A stretch of 64,000 bases of DNA from Terana coerulea (lineage: Eukaryota > Basidiomycota > Agaricomycetes > Polyporales > Phanerochaetaceae): NCBI GenBank assembly GCA_024811115.1, contig JAKOGH010000721.1:124001-188000 (forward strand), in the 5' to 3' direction. Each line of letters starts with the position of its first letter. Position 1 is the first letter of the stretch. The translations under genes and the position numbers were made by a program. Positions 60,501-64,000 of the stretch are shown piece after piece. The notes under the pieces are model-generated. The model did not search any database, was not told where the DNA came from, and saw only the letters and a list, made by a program, of their open reading frames with translations.

Positions 60501-61867
60501 GAGACTATGGCAGGACTTCTGCCCATCAAACTCCAGATTGATAAATTCATGCACAAACAGTGTTTGCGCGCGAGAATGCTGCACGAAGGGCACCCCACAA
60601 GGGCCCATCTTACAGCAGATTGGAGGGTGAATTCCACCAACATAGTCGCTCCATTCCTACAAGGAAAGGAAGACAAGAGATGCAGACACCCCTATGGTAC
60701 ACATCAACCAAAAGGGGAGAATCAGCAACGAGGACTTTGATCTCGTTAACCCTGAGTGCCGGCCCGGCAGGTTAATTGACGAGTATTATGACAACGACTG
60801 CATTAGTATAAACACTAAAGCGCCAACAAAGAGCTCGGAAGAGTTCCCCATATGGCTAAAGGAGGTCTTCCTCCGAGGGCTAAATGAGGCCACCAGATCG
60901 GAAACGACGAGGGTGGTCTTCGCAGACAGGTCCCAAAAAGGACAAAAGTCGTTTGAAAAACTCCGAACAGGAGCAAGTTGGAAGGTGTACAATCATGATG
61001 GCACCTCAAAACAAGGTTTCTTTGGATGTGGAAAGCAACTCCATATGATGCGGAGATGATGGCCCTGGCTAAAGGAATCAAAGAAGCTGTCAGCGATGCT
61101 GCAGACGGGATCCGCACCATACAAGTCTTTGCAGACAATATGGGAGCGATCGAATCCATTCTCAAACCTGAAAAGGGCAACGCCCAGATGGTTGCAGTCA
61201 TGACGTGCAAAGTTGCACGGACATGGTTAGATAAGAGCCCAAGTAACAAAATTGTGCTCAATTGGTGCCCGGGCCATCGCTGACGTGCCTCAGAATGAGG
61301 AAGTCGACAAGTTAAGCGGGAGAAGGGCAAAGGCTGAGACACAACCACACTATGTGTCGCAGTCTATTGCTCTGCAGTCCATGGACGAACTCACCACGAA
61401 TAAGTGGACAAACATGCGCAGAGACCCTAAGTACTGCGGAAGAACGTGGAAAACACTAAGCCAATTCCGAACAGAGGGTCTAAACATAACCAGGCAAACG
61501 TCACGTGGAAATATTCCACGAACTGGTACCTGAAAAACATGGGAAAGGATCAGAAGATCCTCTCCCGCTTCGTACGCTTCAGGAGCAATCACTTCCCACA
61601 CGGAGCGACAGACAAAAGATCAATCTCCCAGATCAGGAGAAGGTCGCACAGTGCTGGTGCAGCGGAGATGCAGAAACACGCGATCATATTCTATATGACT
61701 GCAAGTTGTGGACGCGCCACTTCATCAGAGAAGGAAATCATCAATTCACAGACAGGGAATTGTTTGAAATAGCAGCGAGATGGGAGCGAGGCACCATTCA
61801 TGATGCTGATGCTCGCTGGAGAGTATTCGCATTTACTGAAGAGGACATTGCCCTCTTTTGGAACTGA
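57600..61867 (+). pseudogene. LINE ORF2: endonuclease, reverse transcriptase, RNase H (frame-broken)
   Basis: Endonuclease: ISANVQNSRANL, ICVQEPFWG (57736-57744), AGDFNLRHPY (58071), GSDHAVLE (58349). Reverse transcriptase: TVVIPKPNKPDY, AYRPIVLLNCLGKLLEKLIARRM, ALLLDVSQFF (motif A Asp near 59572), GVGQGSALS (motif B), then FF..GLIHV (motif C region, 59920-59940) and MRYLGFYLDP-like thumb residues. RNase H: YNHDGTSK, PYDAEMMALAKG, VFADNMGA and LNWCPGHRDVP (acidic residues present). A Cys/His knuckle, QCWCSGDAETRDHILYDC, lies near 61648-61703. At least seven frame changes occur along the ORF. The motif C region lacks one of the two expected Asp codons as read. Confidence 0.8.
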
Positions 61868-62384
61868 ACCCGATGGTAGCCACATTCAAGTGGCTAGAAT
61901 TGAGGAACAGATATATGATGACGAGCACAATGGGGTCCGGAAGGAGGACTCACTTGCTGTTCTCAAAGCAGATCTTCACAGAAGAATGCGCAGACTAGCG
62001 CGCTTCGAGTGGGACATACGGCACGCACCGGCTCTTCTCAGAAGATGGAAGAAGGCCGAGGTAATAGTGGATTGGGGTAAACTCGACCAAAACTTTGATC
62101 AGTGGTGGGGGTGGCACGCTGTCAACAATATCCGGAACAAATTCGGACCAGATATTGACGAGAAAGCTGAGAGTAAGCTCCTCGTCGAGTTTGGCTGGGA
62201 CCTAGACACCACCCTGGCGATCGAAGAAGACCTTCGGTCGCGTGAGGGTAGGGAGTGGATCGAAGGGAAAAGCACGGTTCATCGACCGGCTGCGAAAGTA
62301 CCAGAGACCCGCTCGCGTCATAGTAAAACCGCCAAAGGCCAATATGTGGCTCGATCCTGCATGGGTGCAGGAACAGAGAGATAA
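61800..62384 (+). CDS. Extra 3' ORF of the LINE, unknown function
   Basis: About 194 codons overlapping the end of the RNase H/knuckle frame. Charged and helical (DLHRRMRRLARFEWDIRHAP, VDWGKLDQNFDQWWGWHAVN, KLLVEFGWDLDTTLAIEEDL) with a basic C-terminal tail. I do not recognise it; known fungal LINEs usually end soon after RNase H. It could be a continuation of ORF2 through a frame break or a separate protein. Confidence 0.5.
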   Translation: MMLMLAGEYSHLLKRTLPSFGTEPDGSHIQVARIEEQIYDDEHNGVRKEDSLAVLKADLHRRMRRLARFEWDIRHAPALLRRWKKAEVIVDWGKLDQNFDQWWGWHAVNNIRNKFGPDIDEKAESKLLVEFGWDLDTTLAIEEDLRSREGREWIEGKSTVHRPAAKVPETRSRHSKTAKGQYVARSCMGAGTER

Positions 62385-62743
62385 GTTCCGTAAGGATGCT
62401 CATCCAGATTATGTAGGGCTATATGCTTACATGTAGCGCGGTGTGACCTTCTTATTTCCTTGTGTGCGCAAGGTTTCTCGAGTCTCGGGTTCAAACCTGG
62501 CTCTGGGCGGGTTGGTTTCTCGGGGGCATCGGGTTTCGGGCCAGAGTGCCGCCGAAGGCCGCCCTTCCTGTCCGTAAGGGGGAAGAAAAGGGCACCTATC
62601 CCAGGGGGGTGCCCCGGCGAGTCGACACCACGGACACACGGATTCACACTCAACGGACCCAGTAGATACAGATCTATTAGCACCGGAGCTCATGCGGTTC
62701 GTCCCGCGCTTCGTTAACAATATCAGATTTCAAAAAAAAAAAA

Positions 62744-62756
62744 GAGTTTGACAGGC
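62744..62756 (+). repeat. Target-site duplication, 3' copy
   Basis: GAGTTTGACAGGC, identical to 56427-56439, directly after the poly(A) tract. Confidence 0.9.
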
Positions 62757-63224
62757 GGCTAAAGCGGTTTCAGCGAAGCCTCGAGTGCAGAGTACTAGTA
62801 CTGTAACATATGCGTCTTCATGCAGAGCAGCTCCGCCACGTGCCAACGAGTATACCTCCTCTGTGTGATACGCATCTAACTTAGTATCACAGAATCCTGC
62901 AGGATCCGATGAATAGACAGGTATATATAAGTATTAAATATCGAATGTTAAACAGGCTCGATATCAAATCACCACTGGCAAAGTCGTACCTCGCACCCTA
63001 CACATCTCAGGCTTCAGCAAGGCTATCGGGCAGCAATGGAGAATCTGGCCGGCTCAAGGGCTACAACTACTCAAAAATATCATCACGATGGCCACATTTG
63101 CGAATAGTCATCCGCAATCGGCAAGATGCTCCCCAAGGCCTGCTGAACTTGAAGTGACCTAGTAAGCCTTGTCAATTTCGAACGAGTGCCCGCGATTGCT
63201 TGACTTACATTCGCACCCTAAGGG
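62757..63224. other. Flank right of the LINE
   Basis: About 470 bp that before insertion joined the LSM1 upstream region. An 82-codon plus ORF (62909-63157) has no recognisable features. AT-rich patch gtatatataagtatt near 62920. Confidence 0.4.
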
Positions 63225-63776
63225 TTAAAGGTCAATAACCTTTGCATAATATTCATCGTCCGGATGCCCGCCTAAGACCATCTCCAGCTCATTACTGTGC
63301 CGCTTCACCGCTCCCTCGATATCTTTAGTTGTTTCCTGGGCTGGCCGCACAACTATTCCTCGACTCTCCAGTAGGTCAAGAACGCGCAGGAGCCAGGTGC
63401 AGCAGGATATTCTATGAAGTTGTCGGTTCTCTATCCAAGACGAGTGGCCTGTGGGGATGACCCCTTGTAGCTCTCGTGCCCACTCGAACCCCAAGGCTTT
63501 CCTCTTCTCGACGTCATATCCTCTGATCTTGAAGTAGGCGAAAACGAGCCTACCCTCTGGGGTATACGTGGCGATATGATTCAGGATTTTGCTTTGGTAC
63601 TTTTCGGCGGTATTTCTCGACATGTCTTCCGCCCATTCGTGACGCGTCGCAACGCCGTACTCATCAGCAACAACGATAGCCCAATGAAATCCCGGAGAGA
63701 CTAGCAGCTCTGTAGAGATGTAGAGTGAACCTCGCTCCAATGTGATGGGTTGGTTGTTCTGAGAGTCGAGCGGCAT
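63225..63776 (-). CDS. Uncharacterised protein, single exon visible
   Basis: From the ATG at 63776 (MPLDSQNNQPITLERGSLY) about 183 residues; the open frame extends to 63833. Contains SPGFHWAIVVADEYGVATRHEWAEDM, LVFAYFKIRGYD, ISCCTWLLRVLDLLESRGI and HPDDEYYAKVIDL. The HWAI...TW(L/V)LRVL pattern recalls a fungal family of unknown function often expanded in basidiomycetes (possibly DUF7770-like; from memory, unverified). No signal peptide or membrane span. It is read as complete, stop directly at 63225. Confidence 0.6.
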   Translation of the reverse strand: MPLDSQNNQPITLERGSLYISTELLVSPGFHWAIVVADEYGVATRHEWAEDMSRNTAEKYQSKILNHIATYTPEGRLVFAYFKIRGYDVEKRKALGFEWARELQGVIPTGHSSWIENRQLHRISCCTWLLRVLDLLESRGIVVRPAQETTKDIEGAVKRHSNELEMVLGGHPDDEYYAKVIDL

Positions 63777-64000
63777 CTCTAACTCCCAATGGCTTTGGGT
63801 CAGCAACAGAGAGGCCGGTAATATTTGACACACTCACTATTACGGAGCGAGAAGGTGCGCACCAGATGGCACCGTGCAGCTAGCCTGTGCGGCGTTAGCC
63901 TGGCTACCGTCCATCGTACTGCTGATTCCGGAGGGCTTTTATAGATACGCAGACGAGGCGCAGTTCTTTGGGGTAAAGCCTTGAAGGTGTGATACGCCGC

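Larger units (their letters stand above)
56440..62743 (+). mobile_element. Full-length non-LTR (LINE) retrotransposon, EN-RT-RNaseH type
   Basis: About 6.3 kb element bounded by a perfect 13-bp direct repeat and ending in an A12 tract (62732-62743), the signature of target-primed reverse transcription. Layout: 5' region with a Cys-containing ORF, apurinic-type endonuclease, reverse transcriptase, RNase H, Cys/His knuckle, then a further 3' ORF and ~300-bp GC-rich 3' UTR. Endonuclease plus RNase H domains fit the Tad/I group of fungal LINEs (inference). Coding frames are broken many times, several at C runs (59589-59591, 59764-59766) as in host genes, so the copy may be less decayed than it looks. 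Inserted in the upstream region of LSM1, pointing away from it. Confidence 0.92.

Noticed and set aside
62488..62510. Possible tRNA T-arm (gggttcaaacc) in the LINE 3' UTR
   Set aside because: No matching acceptor, D or anticodon arms around it; likely chance.

Overview
The window is nuclear DNA of a filamentous basidiomycete, probably an agaricomycete saprotroph. Evidence: about 30 closely packed genes on both strands; almost every gene cut by introns of about 45-75 nt with GT-AG ends and CTAAC/CTGAC-like branch points; GC-rich coding sequence; a polysaccharide lyase 8 and a GPI-anchored GH16 glucanase; and fungal versions of Elongator, COMPASS, SEC9, RPS3, TEF1 and MPP10. The species is not identified.

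Layout. 1-4.3 kb: 3' part of a GH16 glucanase (+), SurE phosphatase (-), MYG1 exonuclease (-). 4.7-7 kb: Ser-rich GPI protein (-) and an unknown acidic protein (+). 7.2-12.6 kb: CCCH zinc-finger/NYN-like protein, SRA-YDG protein and SEC9 SNARE (all +). 12.8-15.3 kb: MPP10 (-). 16.6-19.8 kb: PL8 lyase (+). 19.9-27.2 kb: RPS3 (-), amidase (+), peroxisomal thiolase (-), mitochondrial bL32 (-) head-to-head with complex I NDUFA5 (+). 27.5-33.7 kb: unknown protein (-), GNAT protein (-), unknown Pro/Ser-rich protein (+), dienelactone hydrolase (+). 34.1-40.2 kb: TEF1 (-), PAS-kinase-like kinase (-), RPL32 (+). 40.5-45.1 kb: MEMO1 homologue (+), histidine phosphatase (-), STM1/HABP4-like protein (-). 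46.1-55.3 kb: SPP1/CFP1 COMPASS subunit (+), ELP5 (-), tRNA-Ser(UGA) with an intron (-), membrane-anchored methyltransferase (+), SUR7-like protein (+). 55.7-56.3 kb: LSM1 (-). 56.4-62.7 kb: a non-LTR retrotransposon with poly(A) tail and 13-bp target duplication. 63.2-63.8 kb: unknown ORF (-).

Most genes are housekeeping: translation (RPS3, RPL32, TEF1, STM1-like, ELP5, tRNA-Ser), rRNA and mRNA metabolism (MPP10, LSM1), chromatin (SPP1, SRA-YDG), mitochondria (bL32m, NDUFA5), secretion (SEC9). Secreted carbohydrate enzymes (GH16, PL8) and catabolic enzymes (amidase, thiolase, dienelactone hydrolase) are scattered among them with no obvious cluster.

A caution governs the whole annotation. 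At least 20 positions show a single-base frame break inside an otherwise conserved coding exon, usually a missing base in a run of 3-6 identical bases. Single-copy essential genes (RPS3, SEC9, MPP10) are hit, so these look like sequence errors rather than pseudogenes. Exon boundaries were read by eye and may be off by a base or so.
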